DNA of 64,000 nucleotides from Pseudomonas sp. DTU12.3 (GTDB lineage: Bacteria > Pseudomonadota > Gammaproteobacteria > Pseudomonadales > Pseudomonadaceae), in NCBI RefSeq assembly GCF_004124275.1, contig NZ_CP027218.1, forward strand, positions 670,001-734,000, written 5' to 3'. Within the stretch, counting starts at the first letter, position 1. Every line of letters begins with the position of its first letter. Below, in pieces: positions 53,209 through 61,614 of this stretch. The translations under genes were made by a program, and so were the position numbers. Under the pieces are notes generated by a model. The model was not told where the DNA came from and did no database searches. It saw only the letters and a list, made by a program, of their open reading frames with translations.

Positions 53209-54111
53209 ATGGAATTTCGTCATCTGCGCTACTTCATCGCCGTCGCCGAAGAGCTGCATTTCGGCCGTGCCGCACAGGTGCTGGGCATCTCCCAGCCACC
53301 GCTGAGCCAGCAGATTCAGGCGCTGGAGCAGGAGGTCGGCGCGCGGCTGTTTGAACGGACCAATCGTCGGGTCGAGTTGAGCGAAGCGGGTCGACTGTTT
53401 CTCGAAGAGGCGCGGTTGGTGCTGGCCCAGGTTGATAAAGCAGCGGATGTGGCGCGGCGTGCACAGTTGGGTGAGCTGGGCGAGTTGAAGATTGGTTTCA
53501 CCTCTTCGGCACCCTTCAACTCGACCATTCCTCAGGCGATTTTTGCCTTTCGCCAGCGCTTCCCGGCGGTGCACCTGAACTTGCGCGAGATGAGCAGCAC
53601 CATGGTTGCGGATGCCTTGGTCGATCAGTCGATCGAGGTCGGCATCATGCGGCCGCTGGGTTTGCCGGATTCACTGAGCGTAGTGGAATTGATGCGAGAG
53701 CCGCTGGTGGCGGTACTCAGTTCCAAGCATCCGCTGGCGCAGGGTTCCGAGGACGGCTTGTTTCTGGCGGCGCTGGCCCATGAACCGTTTGTGTTTTTCC
53801 CACGCAGCTACGGCAGCGGTTTGTATGCGCAACTGCTCAGCCTGGCTCGCGACGCCGGGTTCAGCCCACATTTCGCGCAAGAGGCCGGCGAGGCGATGAC
53901 CATTATCGGTCTGGTGGCAGCGGGGTTGGGCGTGTCGGTGATGCCGGCGTCGTATCAGCGGATGCGCATCGATGGCGTGGTCTATCGGCCCTTGCTTGAT
54001 CCCGAAGCGGTGACCGCCGTGTGGCTGGTGCAGCGCAAGGATCAGAAATCCCCGATGGCCAAGGCCTTTGTCGACCTGCTCACACGCAAGGTAGAACCAT
54101 CAATTGGGTAA
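53209..54111 (+). CDS. LysR-family transcriptional regulator
   Basis: 300 aa. N-terminal winged HTH (MEFRHLRYFIAVAEELHFGRAAQVLGISQPPLSQQIQALE) and a C-terminal periplasmic-binding-protein-like effector domain (from about 90: LKIGFTSSAPFNSTIPQAI). Length typical. Divergent from the MFS gene, its likely target; inducer unknown. Confidence 0.93.
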   Translation: MEFRHLRYFIAVAEELHFGRAAQVLGISQPPLSQQIQALEQEVGARLFERTNRRVELSEAGRLFLEEARLVLAQVDKAADVARRAQLGELGELKIGFTSSAPFNSTIPQAIFAFRQRFPAVHLNLREMSSTMVADALVDQSIEVGIMRPLGLPDSLSVVELMREPLVAVLSSKHPLAQGSEDGLFLAALAHEPFVFFPRSYGSGLYAQLLSLARDAGFSPHFAQEAGEAMTIIGLVAAGLGVSVMPASYQRMRIDGVVYRPLLDPEAVTAVWLVQRKDQKSPMAKAFVDLLTRKVEPSIG

Positions 54112-54125
54112 TGGCGGCTGACCTC

Positions 54126-54189
54126 TTCGCGAGCAAGCCCGCTCCCACAAGAAATCGCATTCCAATGTGGGAGCGGGCTTGCTCGCGAA
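54126..54189. repeat. REPIN (GTGGGAGCGGGCTTGCTCGCGAA family)
   Basis: Inverted REP pair between the LysR gene and the convergent small secreted protein gene. Confidence 0.85.
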
Positions 54190-54214
54190 GGCGCCCGCTC
54201 AAACAGCAGATTTT

Positions 54215-54652
54215 TCAGGGCAGTCGTACCAGATCCCCCTTCAACGCCACCCGCGTGACAAAAATCCCCGCCCGACACTCATACGTATTCAAATCCTTGC
54301 GCACATGCTGGTCGTAATAACTGACGAGATTGACCACCGCATTCGCCCCGACCCGCTTGGCGTCCGCCTGCAACTTGATCAGATTCGACTGCAACACCCA
54401 CTCGCAGGAATCATGATCACTCTTGTTGGAACCGTTGGTGCTCAGATCACTGATCACATCCCGACGCAGCAACTGCTGAGTACCCTGCGGCCCATTGCCA
54501 AGCAGATAAAACTTCACACTGCCATCCAGCCGCCCGGCCCGCAGCGCATCCGAAACGACCGTTTCGAAGGGCATATACATAAGATTGGTGGCATGGCTAG
54601 CGCTCGGCGATAGAGCGAAAAGCGCAACGGCGATCAGGGCTTTCACTTGCAT
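54215..54652 (-). CDS. Small secreted protein, copy 1 of a tandem pair
   Basis: 145 aa. ATG 54652 with AAGGAG 6 nt upstream and a clear signal peptide (MQVKALIAVALFALSPSASHA). The mature domain has DGSVKFYLLGN, two or three Cys (CEWVLQ, YECRAG) and GANAVVNLVSYY, shared with the gene at 54989-55432. Relatives are often named excinuclease in databases, but nothing resembling UvrA is present. GANAV resembles the YbjQ-like fold; function unknown. Confidence 0.82.
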   Translation of the reverse strand: MQVKALIAVALFALSPSASHATNLMYMPFETVVSDALRAGRLDGSVKFYLLGNGPQGTQQLLRRDVISDLSTNGSNKSDHDSCEWVLQSNLIKLQADAKRVGANAVVNLVSYYDQHVRKDLNTYECRAGIFVTRVALKGDLVRLP

Positions 54653-54747
54653 GGTCATCTCCTTGACGGTGAAAGAGAAGCGCGAGTGCAGGCGATGTGC
54701 TGAGGCCTGCATCAGCGAGTGTAGACGCCGTCCAGACGCAGCACACT

Positions 54748-54882
54748 CTGTGGCGAGGGAGCTTGCTCCCGCTGGGGCACGAAGTGGACCCAAGTCTTGC
54801 ATTCACCGTTTTTCAGCGAGCCCGCGTCGCCGGATTTTGCGACTGCTGCGCAGCCGAGCGGGAGCAAGCTCCCTCGCCACAG
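54748..54882. repeat. Long inverted repeat, TGTGGCGAGGGAGCTTGCTCCC family
   Basis: CTGTGGCGAGGGAGCTTGCT and AGCAAGCTCCCTCGCCACAG enclose about 95 bp. Related to 24947-25081 (shared TGTGGCGAGGG) but with GAGCTTGCTC in place of GATTTATCCC. It lies in the 54653-54988 gap, which otherwise holds only a terminator. Confidence 0.8.
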
Positions 54883-54950
54883 GTTCAGCACAATTCAATC
54901 AGTGTTTGAAGCAGACAGAGTGTCGGCCATGACAAGCCGACCTGTTTGTG

Positions 54951-54974
54951 AAAGGGCGCCGAGAGGCGCCCTTT
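54951..54974 (-). terminator. Terminator of the 54989-55432 gene
   Basis: Perfect 10-bp arms AAAGGGCGCC and GGCGCCCTTT with a 4-nt loop, just after the minus-strand gene's stop. Confidence 0.7.
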
Positions 54975-54988
54975 GTCGTTTCTGGCGT

Positions 54989-55432
54989 TTACTGAATCTT
55001 CGCCAGGTCACCCTTCAACGCAACACCCGCCATGATCGCGCCGGCGTGGCATTCGTAGGTTTGCGCATCCTTGCGCTCGTTGCTTTTGTAGAAGCTGACG
55101 ATGTTGGTCACGGCATTGGCGCCGGCGCTTTTCGCGGCCTGGTGCAGGCTGATGATGGCCGACTGTGCAACCCATTGGCAGGCTTCTGCGTCGGACTTGT
55201 TGAAGGCGTTGGTCTTCTTGTTGGTGACGGCGCCGGGGCTGATGACGCTGACTTTGCCGGCCGGGGTGTTGCCGGCCAGGTAGAACTTGACGCTGCCATC
55301 GATTTTGCCGGAGCGGGTGGCTTCGGCGACGGCTTTGTCGAATGGCAGGTAAACCGCCGTGTCACGGGCCTGGCTGACCGCAGGCAAGGCGCAGAGCAGC
55401 AGGGTGGTGACAGCGAGTTTGTTGAAGCGCAT
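54989..55432 (-). CDS. Small secreted protein, copy 2 of a tandem pair
   Basis: 147 aa with a signal peptide (MRFNKLAVTTLLLCALPAVS, cut near QA) and AAGGAG-like SD. Shares DGSVKFYLAGN, SDAEACQWVAQSA, SAGANAVTNIVSFYKSN, YECHAG and VALKGDL with its neighbour, including the conserved Cys pair. 20 bp downstream of the ketosynthase operon end, but it has its own terminator. Function unknown. Confidence 0.83.
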   Translation of the reverse strand: MRFNKLAVTTLLLCALPAVSQARDTAVYLPFDKAVAEATRSGKIDGSVKFYLAGNTPAGKVSVISPGAVTNKKTNAFNKSDAEACQWVAQSAIISLHQAAKSAGANAVTNIVSFYKSNERKDAQTYECHAGAIMAGVALKGDLAKIQ

Positions 55433-55452
55433 GGAGGTCTCCTTGACCTGGA

Positions 55453-56688
55453 TTAATTCGGTTGCGGCCAGCGGCGGAAAATCAACGAGGTGTTGACGCC
55501 ACCGAACGCGAAGTTGTTGTTCATCACATAGTCGTGGTGCATCTGGCGGAATTCCCCGCGCAGGTAGTCGAGCTTGCCGCAGTGCGGATCGACCTCGTCT
55601 AGGTTGAACGTGTGCACGTACTGGTCGCGATTCATCATCTCAATGCTGAACCACGATTCCAGTGCACCGCAGGCGCCCAGTGTGTGGCCGAGGAAGCTCT
55701 TCTGCGAGCTGATCGGCATGCGTTCGCCGAACAGGCTGCTGGTCGCCAGGGTTTCGGCAATGTCGCCCTGTTCGGTGGCGGTGCCGTGGCCGTTGACATA
55801 GCCGATGGCATCCGGTGTCAGCCCGGCGTCTTCCAGCGCCAGTTCCATCGCGCGGCGCATGGTCGTTTGCTCGGGGCGGGTGGTGTGCTGACCGTCGGCG
55901 TTGCTGCCGAAACCGACGAGTTCGGCGTGGATGTGCGCACCGCGCGCGAGGGCATGTTCCAGCTCCTCCAGCACCAGCATGCCGCCGCCTTCACCGATCA
56001 CCAGACCGTCGCGGCCCTTGTCATACGGACGCGGGCTGGTCTGCGGCGCATCGTTTTTCAGACTGGTGGCGTAGAGCGCATCGAAGACCATCGCTTCGGT
56101 CGGGCAGAGTTCTTCGGCGCCGCCGGCAAGCATCAGCGGCAAGCGACCGAACTTGATGGCCTCATAGGCGTAGCCGATGCCCTGGCTGCCGCTGGTGCAG
56201 GCGCTGGACGTCGGGATCAAACGCCCGGTGAGGCCAAAGAAGATGCTGATATTGGCAGCCGTGGTGTGCGGCATCATCCGCACGTAGGAGTTGGCGTTGA
56301 GGCCTTCAGCGACCGAGTTGAGCAACATATTGCCGAACGCCTTGATCTCGTCGGTGCTGCCGGTAGATGAACCACAGGCCACGCCCATACGCCCGTCCTT
56401 GATCGACGGGTCGCCCAACAGGCCGGCATCGGCGAGGGCTTTTTCCGCCGCGCCGACTGCTAGCCGCGACACCCGGCCCATGCTGCGCAGTTGTTTGCGC
56501 GTCCAGTGCGCGGGCACGACGAAGTCATCGATGGGGCCGGCGAGGCGCGTGTTGAGTTCGCTGAAGCGATCCCACTCGTCCATCCGGCGGATGCCGCTGC
56601 GGTTGGCGGCGAAATTGCCGGCGATGGTCTGCCAGTCGCTGCCCAGCGAAGTGATACCGGCCATGCCGGTGACGACGACGCGCTTCAT
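55453..56688 (-). CDS. Beta-ketoacyl-ACP synthase (FabF/ApeR-like)
   Basis: 411-aa thiolase-fold ketosynthase with an intact Cys-His-His active site: SACTSGSQG (Cys about 161), NGHGTATEQGD (His about 300) and LGHTLGACGALES (His about 333). Probably extends the polyene chain on an ACP. ATG 56688 overlaps the stop of the upstream ketoreductase gene. Last gene of the operon. Distinguished from housekeeping FabF by the operon context. Confidence 0.9.
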   Translation of the reverse strand: MKRVVVTGMAGITSLGSDWQTIAGNFAANRSGIRRMDEWDRFSELNTRLAGPIDDFVVPAHWTRKQLRSMGRVSRLAVGAAEKALADAGLLGDPSIKDGRMGVACGSSTGSTDEIKAFGNMLLNSVAEGLNANSYVRMMPHTTAANISIFFGLTGRLIPTSSACTSGSQGIGYAYEAIKFGRLPLMLAGGAEELCPTEAMVFDALYATSLKNDAPQTSPRPYDKGRDGLVIGEGGGMLVLEELEHALARGAHIHAELVGFGSNADGQHTTRPEQTTMRRAMELALEDAGLTPDAIGYVNGHGTATEQGDIAETLATSSLFGERMPISSQKSFLGHTLGACGALESWFSIEMMNRDQYVHTFNLDEVDPHCGKLDYLRGEFRQMHHDYVMNNNFAFGGVNTSLIFRRWPQPN

Positions 56689-57416
56689 CAGCACAAGCCT
56701 CCGTTGACCGCCAGGACCTGGCGGGTGATGTACGAGGCTTCCGCCGACATCAGGAAATTCACCGCACTGGCCACCTCTTCAGGCGTGCCCATGCGTTGCG
56801 CGGGGATCATTTTCATCAGTTCTTCCACCGGCACGTTTTCGTCGAGCATGGCCGTGTCGATCAGGCCCGGCGCGACGCAGTTAACGGTGATTTTGCGCTT
56901 GCCCAGCTCAATCGCCAACGCCTTTGCCGCGCCGATCACACCGGCCTTGGAGGCGCTGTAGTTGACTTGGCCACGGTTGCCGATCAGCCCCGAGACGGAA
57001 GTGATGCAAACAATGCGACCGGCGGCGCGGCGGCGGATCATCGGCATCATCACCGGGTGCAGAACGTTGTAGAAACCGTCGAGGTTGGTGCGCAGCACCA
57101 CGTCCCAATCGTCATCGCTCAGCGCTGGAAATGCGCCGTCGCGGGTCAGACCGGCGTTGAGCACCACGCCGTAATAGGCACCGTGGTTTTCAACGTCGGC
57201 TTCGAGAATGCTTCTGCAGGCTTCGCGGTCGGCGACATCGAATTGCAGAATGCGCGCCTTGCGCCCCAACGCTTCGATTTCAGCCTGCACCGCTTGGGCT
57301 TCCGCTACGCCGCTGCGGCAATGCACGACGATGTCGTGCCCGGCTTGTGCCAGGCGCAAGGCAATGGCGCGGCCGATGCCACGGCTGGAGCCGGTGACCA
57401 GTACGGATTCAGTCAT
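56688..57416 (-). CDS. 3-oxoacyl-ACP reductase (FabG2/ApeQ-like)
   Basis: 242-aa short-chain dehydrogenase. Cofactor motif TGSSRGIGRAIA, NAG, and catalytic Ser...Tyr-Lys (ITSVSGLIGNRGQVNYSASK). Reduces the 3-keto group in each elongation cycle. Overlaps the dehydratase gene by 8 bases. Confidence 0.92.
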   Translation of the reverse strand: MTESVLVTGSSRGIGRAIALRLAQAGHDIVVHCRSGVAEAQAVQAEIEALGRKARILQFDVADREACRSILEADVENHGAYYGVVLNAGLTRDGAFPALSDDDWDVVLRTNLDGFYNVLHPVMMPMIRRRAAGRIVCITSVSGLIGNRGQVNYSASKAGVIGAAKALAIELGKRKITVNCVAPGLIDTAMLDENVPVEELMKMIPAQRMGTPEEVASAVNFLMSAEASYITRQVLAVNGGLC

Positions 57417-57873
57417 CGTTCGACTCCTTTTTTTGCACAAGATAATCAGCCGCTGCAGGCGGCCGGAACACATTCAACCGGGCAGTCGCTTCGATGCCGG
57501 GCGCGTTGATATGGCATTCGAAAACGCCCATGCCGTTGTCGTCTTCCAGCGAGCGAATGCCATGAATGGTCAATTCGCTGCCGGCTGGAAACGCGTCGAC
57601 GTTGCACTCGAACTTGCGCGTGCCGAGCAGGAAACCCAACTCCACCGGTTTGCCTTGCTGGCGCGCATGGCAACCGGCGAAGGCCGCGACGCTTTGCGCC
57701 ATCAACTCGATGCCGACCCACGCCGGCAGGCTGCCGTCGGGCAGGTTGAACAAACCGTCAGGCTTGACCGTGAGCGTGGTGTAGATCTGTTCATCGTCGA
57801 AGCTTTCGATGCTGTCGATCAGGATCATGTCGCCCGCATGGGGCAGCAGCTCGGCGAGCGGCCAGGCAGTCAT
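57409..57873 (-). CDS. 3-hydroxyacyl-ACP dehydratase, hotdog fold (ApeP-like)
   Basis: 154 aa. LLPHAGDMILID (catalytic His) and WVGIELMAQSVAAFAG (acidic catalytic residue in the central helix) are the dehydratase signatures. Dehydrates the 3-hydroxyacyl intermediate; combined with the absence of an enoyl reductase this would leave conjugated double bonds. Overlaps both neighbours. Confidence 0.88.
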   Translation of the reverse strand: MTAWPLAELLPHAGDMILIDSIESFDDEQIYTTLTVKPDGLFNLPDGSLPAWVGIELMAQSVAAFAGCHARQQGKPVELGFLLGTRKFECNVDAFPAGSELTIHGIRSLEDDNGMGVFECHINAPGIEATARLNVFRPPAAADYLVQKKESNDD

Positions 57874-59066
57874 GGGGCATCTCCGATAATCAGGCTGACG
57901 TTGTTGCCGCCGAAAGCAAACGAGTTGCTCATCAGGTAGCGGGGTGCAATGGACGTCAGGCGTTCGTCTGCAGTCACCCACTTCAGGGGCGGCAGAGCCG
58001 GGTCGGCCTGGCCGTCCCAGACGTGCGGTGGCAAAAGGTGGGCGGGGTTGTCGGCGCTGAGGCTCAGCCAGCAGAACGCGGCTTCCAGCGCGCCGGCAGC
58101 GCCGAGGGTATGGCCGGTCAGCGGTTTGGTCGATGAGCAGGCGACGCCTTCGGGGAACAGCGCGGCGACGGCGAGGCTTTCCATGGCGTCGTTGTGTTGC
58201 GTGGCGGTGCCGTGCAGGTTCAGATAATTGATTTGCGCGGCTTGCAACTGAGCGCGGCTCAAGGCTTTCTGCATCGCTTGCAGCGCACCGCGGCCGCTCG
58301 GTTCGGGCGCGGAAATATGGTGCGCGTCGGAGCTGGCACCGGCGCCGAGCAAGGCGATGGCCGGGCCGTCGCCTGGCTGTTTGCTCATCACGAACAGCAC
58401 CGCCGCCTCGCCGATGTTGATGCCGTTGCGATTGGCCGAAAACGGATTGCAGCGCTCCGCTGAAACCGCCTCAAGTGACGAGAAACCGTTGAGCGTCAGT
58501 TTGCACAGACTGTCGACCCCGCCGCACAGCACCGCGTCGCACAGGCCCAGGTCGAGCAGGCGCTGAGCGCTCATCAAGGCCCGCGCACTCGACGTGCAAG
58601 CGGTGGAAATCACATAGGCCGGGCCGCTGAGTTGCAGCCAGTCGGCGAGAAAGTTCGCTGGAGCGCCAAGCTCCTGCTGACGGTAATCGTATTGCGCCGG
58701 AAACTGCTGTTCACGAATGTAGTGCGCCAGGCCACGGCTGGCCTCGTCGATGCCCGAGGTGCTGGTGCCGAGCACCACGCCGATGCGCTCGCGGCCGTAG
58801 GTGCGGATCGCCTGATCGATGTCATCGCGAATCTGCATTGCGGCTTCGAGCAACAACTGATTGTTGCGGCTGCTCTGCTCGGCGAGTGCTGCTGGAATCG
58901 CCGCCAGTTCACCCTGCACGGCAGCCACCGGCAAATCACGCTCCGCGACCCAGCCGGATTCGTGGCGCATGCCCGAGCAATCGCCGGCAAACAGCTTGTG
59001 CGCGATGCTTTGCTTGTCGCGGCCCAGTGAGCAAATCACCCCGAGGGCATTCAGGTAGGCGGTCAT
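57870..59066 (-). CDS. Beta-ketoacyl-ACP synthase (ApeO-like)
   Basis: 398-aa second ketosynthase with Cys near 155 (TACTSSARAL), His near 285 (LHGTATQHNDAM) and His near 320 (LTGHTLGAAGAL) all present, so it should be active rather than a chain-length factor. It may start the chain from an aryl starter while the other synthase extends it; roles are inferred. Four-base overlaps both sides. Confidence 0.88.
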   Translation of the reverse strand: MTAYLNALGVICSLGRDKQSIAHKLFAGDCSGMRHESGWVAERDLPVAAVQGELAAIPAALAEQSSRNNQLLLEAAMQIRDDIDQAIRTYGRERIGVVLGTSTSGIDEASRGLAHYIREQQFPAQYDYRQQELGAPANFLADWLQLSGPAYVISTACTSSARALMSAQRLLDLGLCDAVLCGGVDSLCKLTLNGFSSLEAVSAERCNPFSANRNGINIGEAAVLFVMSKQPGDGPAIALLGAGASSDAHHISAPEPSGRGALQAMQKALSRAQLQAAQINYLNLHGTATQHNDAMESLAVAALFPEGVACSSTKPLTGHTLGAAGALEAAFCWLSLSADNPAHLLPPHVWDGQADPALPPLKWVTADERLTSIAPRYLMSNSFAFGGNNVSLIIGDAP

Positions 59067-59659
59067 GGTGTCGATTCATCCAGCGCAGACACGCGATAGT
59101 GCGGGCCTTGGGGCAGATTCATTTGAAAGCTCAGCGGTTGTGCATAACGGATGTCCCAGCGCGCCGGCAGCGAACGTTGCCCGACCTGTTGTTGCGCGTC
59201 GGGATAATTGCGCAGCAGTTCGTTGGCCGGGGTCAGAGCAAACAGTAGCGCAGCGAACAGCTCGCGAGCTTCCGGATTGGGCGGCAGCAGACCATCGGCC
59301 TGCCAATGCCCGTCGATCAGTTGCTGACGCGCCTGGGGAATGCCTAGCGGGTCCATCATCGACCAGCGAATGCCGGAGCCTTCACGCTGGATCACCAGCA
59401 GCCAGTCCTGGCGTTGCCCGGCCTGATCGCGCTCGATGTGCAGTTGCAGCGGCAATGGCAGAGTCGGGTTGCCCGCCGGCAACGGTGCCTGGCTGGCGCA
59501 GGCACTTAACAGCAATACAACGCCGATCATCACCAGTCGCAGCGCTGCGGTCACTGTGGGAGCGAGCCTGCTCGCGAAGGCGCCTGCACATTCGACAAAG
59601 AGATTGGCTGACCTATCGCTTTCGCGAGCAGGCTCGCTCCCACAGGTAATGTGTCGCAT
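59063..59659 (-). CDS. DUF3261 lipoprotein with a REPIN inserted in its signal-peptide region
   Basis: 198 aa from ATG 59659, which has GGGTG 7 nt upstream and overlaps the methyltransferase stop. Codons 6-35 are exactly the 90-nt REPIN at 59555-59644, in frame. Without it the N-terminus would read MRHIT directly joined to VTAALRLVMIGVVLLLSAC, a normal lipoprotein signal ending in the LSAC lipobox. Later GTG 59554 or ATG 59530 starts are possible but lack a clear SD. DUF3261 proteins are a standard member of aryl polyene operons, probably helping export to the outer membrane. Confidence 0.82.
   Translation of the reverse strand: MRHITCGSEPARESDRSANLFVECAGAFASRLAPTVTAALRLVMIGVVLLLSACASQAPLPAGNPTLPLPLQLHIERDQAGQRQDWLLVIQREGSGIRWSMMDPLGIPQARQQLIDGHWQADGLLPPNPEARELFAALLFALTPANELLRNYPDAQQQVGQRSLPARWDIRYAQPLSFQMNLPQGPHYRVSALDESTP
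59555..59644. repeat. REPIN (GTGGGAGCGAGCCTGCTCGCGAA variant), 90 nt, inside a CDS
   Basis: Runs from TGTGGGAGCG to CGCTCCCACA and is a whole number of codons (30) in the lipoprotein frame, with no stop. Confidence 0.85.
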
Positions 59660-60384
59660 CAACGGTCACCCTGCAGTGGCTTGCGCGCGACGACGTTGAC
59701 CAGCGTTTCTTCACGCTGCCCGAACGGCTTCGGCTTGAGCAGGCCAAATCTTTCAAGCAAGCCAAAATCCTTCGACCGGCTCCACCACAGATACGGGTAC
59801 GAAACATTGCGCTCGGCAAACTCGAAACCCTGCTCGCGAATCATTTCCAGGTACTGCCCCGCGCTTTTCTGCACATGCATCGGATGGCGGAACAACCAGC
59901 GAATCACCCAGGTATCAATGTAAGCCTCGGTGGACTCGGCGAAAAGCAGATAACCGCCCGGCTTGAGCACGCGATAGAACTCGGCGAGGGCTTTTTCCTG
60001 CTCGACCAGATGATGAAAAGTCTGGTGGCAGAACAGCAGGTCGACGCTCGCGTCCGGCACATTCAGGGTAGCGCAGTCACTGCCGATCAGCTCGACATCA
60101 AGGCTCAGACGTTTGGCTTCCTCGCCGCTCAGTTCAAGGCTGTGCGGGTCGGCATCGATGCCAATCAAGCGCTGGGGTGCAAAGGTCTGGCGCAAGTGAC
60201 CGAACGACTTGCCCTGGCCGCAACCGGCGTCCAGCAACACCGGATGTTCCGGCAACGGTTCGCTGAACAGCCCGCGCAAATCGTTGATCGCCACGCGCAA
60301 GACATGGTGCTGCCAGGTATGGCTGCGCAGGAACCAGAAACCGAAACGGGTTTCCTCGACGTAGCTGTCGCTCAAGTAGTTCAT
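59659..60384 (-). CDS. Class I SAM-dependent methyltransferase
   Basis: 241 aa. SAM motif I VLLDAGCGQGKSFGHL, motif II-like IGIDADP, and VLKPGGYLLFAES. Probably methylates the aryl head group or another intermediate of the pigment pathway. ATG 60384 overlaps the oxidoreductase stop; the long in-frame upstream extension lies inside that gene and is not used. Confidence 0.9.
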   Translation of the reverse strand: MNYLSDSYVEETRFGFWFLRSHTWQHHVLRVAINDLRGLFSEPLPEHPVLLDAGCGQGKSFGHLRQTFAPQRLIGIDADPHSLELSGEEAKRLSLDVELIGSDCATLNVPDASVDLLFCHQTFHHLVEQEKALAEFYRVLKPGGYLLFAESTEAYIDTWVIRWLFRHPMHVQKSAGQYLEMIREQGFEFAERNVSYPYLWWSRSKDFGLLERFGLLKPKPFGQREETLVNVVARKPLQGDR

Positions 60385-61613
60385 GTGGCGTCCTTTGCAC
60401 AGAGTTCGGAAATCATCTTCAAGCGGCGGCGCGCCTCGCTGACGAACGGGTTGCGTTCGTCCCAGGCGTAACCGGCGAGGATCGAGCAGATCATCCGGCG
60501 AATCTCCGCCTGGCTGTCCTCGTAGAAAATCACGTCCTGGAACGTACCGGCATACCAGCCTTCGACGTAGCAGCGGAAGGTGTCGACGCCACGTTTCAGC
60601 GGCTCGGCAAATTCGCGCTGCCAGTCGACCGTTTCGCCTTGCAACTGACGATGCAGCACCGCCGCCGCCATGCTCGCCGACCGCATGGCGATGGTCACCC
60701 CGGAGGAGAACACCGGGTCGAGAAACTCCGCCGCGTTGCCGAGCAAGGCAAAACCCGGGCCGTGCAGGGTTTTGACGTTGGCTGCGTAGCCGCCGAGGGT
60801 GCGCGCAGGGGTGTCCCATACGGCGTTGTCGAGGACGTCGGCAAGGCTTGGCGTTTCAGCGATGAAGCTGCGCAGGCAAGCATCGAGGTCGGCATCGCGA
60901 CCGGCGAAATGTTCGGCGGCCGCGACCACGCCCACTGAGCAACGACCGTTGCTGAACGGGATCGTCCAGAACCAGATGTCGCGATGCTGCGGATGGGTGG
61001 TGACGAGGATTTTTTCACGGTCGAACGCGGGGCTGTCGATGTGATCCTCGACGTGGGTAAACACCGCCTGACGCACCGGGAAATTCGACGGTGCTTCGAG
61101 ATCGAGCAAGCGTGACAGCACGCGGCCGTAGCCGCTGGCATCGAGGACGAAATCCGCTTCGACGCGGTATTCGCTGCCGTCCTCGCGACGTACATCAAGC
61201 TGCGGTTTTACTCGCTCGAAATCCACGCTGACGATGGCATCGCCATAGCGAATCTCGGCGCCTTGCAACGCCGCCTGATCAGCCAGCAATTTGTCGAAAT
61301 CGGCGCGTTGCACCTGGAAAGTGGTGGGCTTGCCTGCGGAGAACGTATCGCTGAAATCGAACGCGCTATAACGCTCGCCCCAGGCAAACGCAGCGCCGGT
61401 TTTGCGTTGGAAACCGGCGGCGTTGACCGCCTCGAGCATGCCGGCTTCTTCGACGAAATCCAGGCAATGGCTGAGCAGGCTTTCACCGATGGAAAAACGC
61501 GGAAAGTGCTGGCGTTCAATGACCAGCACATCGTGGCCCTTGCGCTTGAGCAATGCTGCAGCGATTGCGCCGGACGGGCCGGCGCCGATGATCACGACCT
61601 GACGGGATTCCAT
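60381..61613 (-). CDS. NAD(P)/FAD-dependent oxidoreductase, tryptophan-halogenase-like
   Basis: 410 aa. N-terminal Rossmann motif VVIIGAGPSGAIAAALL, RFSIGESLL, and a late FAD motif FALLGNAAEFLDPVFSSG. It resembles the halogenase/geranylgeranyl reductase group; I do not see a clear WxWxIP halogenase motif (the region reads DIWFWTIPFSNG), so monooxygenase or dehydrogenase action is as likely. ATG 61613 directly follows the antiporter stop. Confidence 0.87.
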   Translation of the reverse strand: MESRQVVIIGAGPSGAIAAALLKRKGHDVLVIERQHFPRFSIGESLLSHCLDFVEEAGMLEAVNAAGFQRKTGAAFAWGERYSAFDFSDTFSAGKPTTFQVQRADFDKLLADQAALQGAEIRYGDAIVSVDFERVKPQLDVRREDGSEYRVEADFVLDASGYGRVLSRLLDLEAPSNFPVRQAVFTHVEDHIDSPAFDREKILVTTHPQHRDIWFWTIPFSNGRCSVGVVAAAEHFAGRDADLDACLRSFIAETPSLADVLDNAVWDTPARTLGGYAANVKTLHGPGFALLGNAAEFLDPVFSSGVTIAMRSASMAAAVLHRQLQGETVDWQREFAEPLKRGVDTFRCYVEGWYAGTFQDVIFYEDSQAEIRRMICSILAGYAWDERNPFVSEARRRLKMISELCAKDAT

Positions 61614-61614
61614 T

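Noticed and set aside
54215..55432. Excinuclease subunit annotation
   Set aside because: Both proteins are under 150 aa, secreted, and lack Walker or zinc-finger motifs of UvrA.
59659..60819. 386-aa methyltransferase with long N-terminal extension
   Set aside because: The first 145 residues lie in another frame of the oxidoreductase gene; ATG 60384 with a 4-base overlap is the operon-consistent start.
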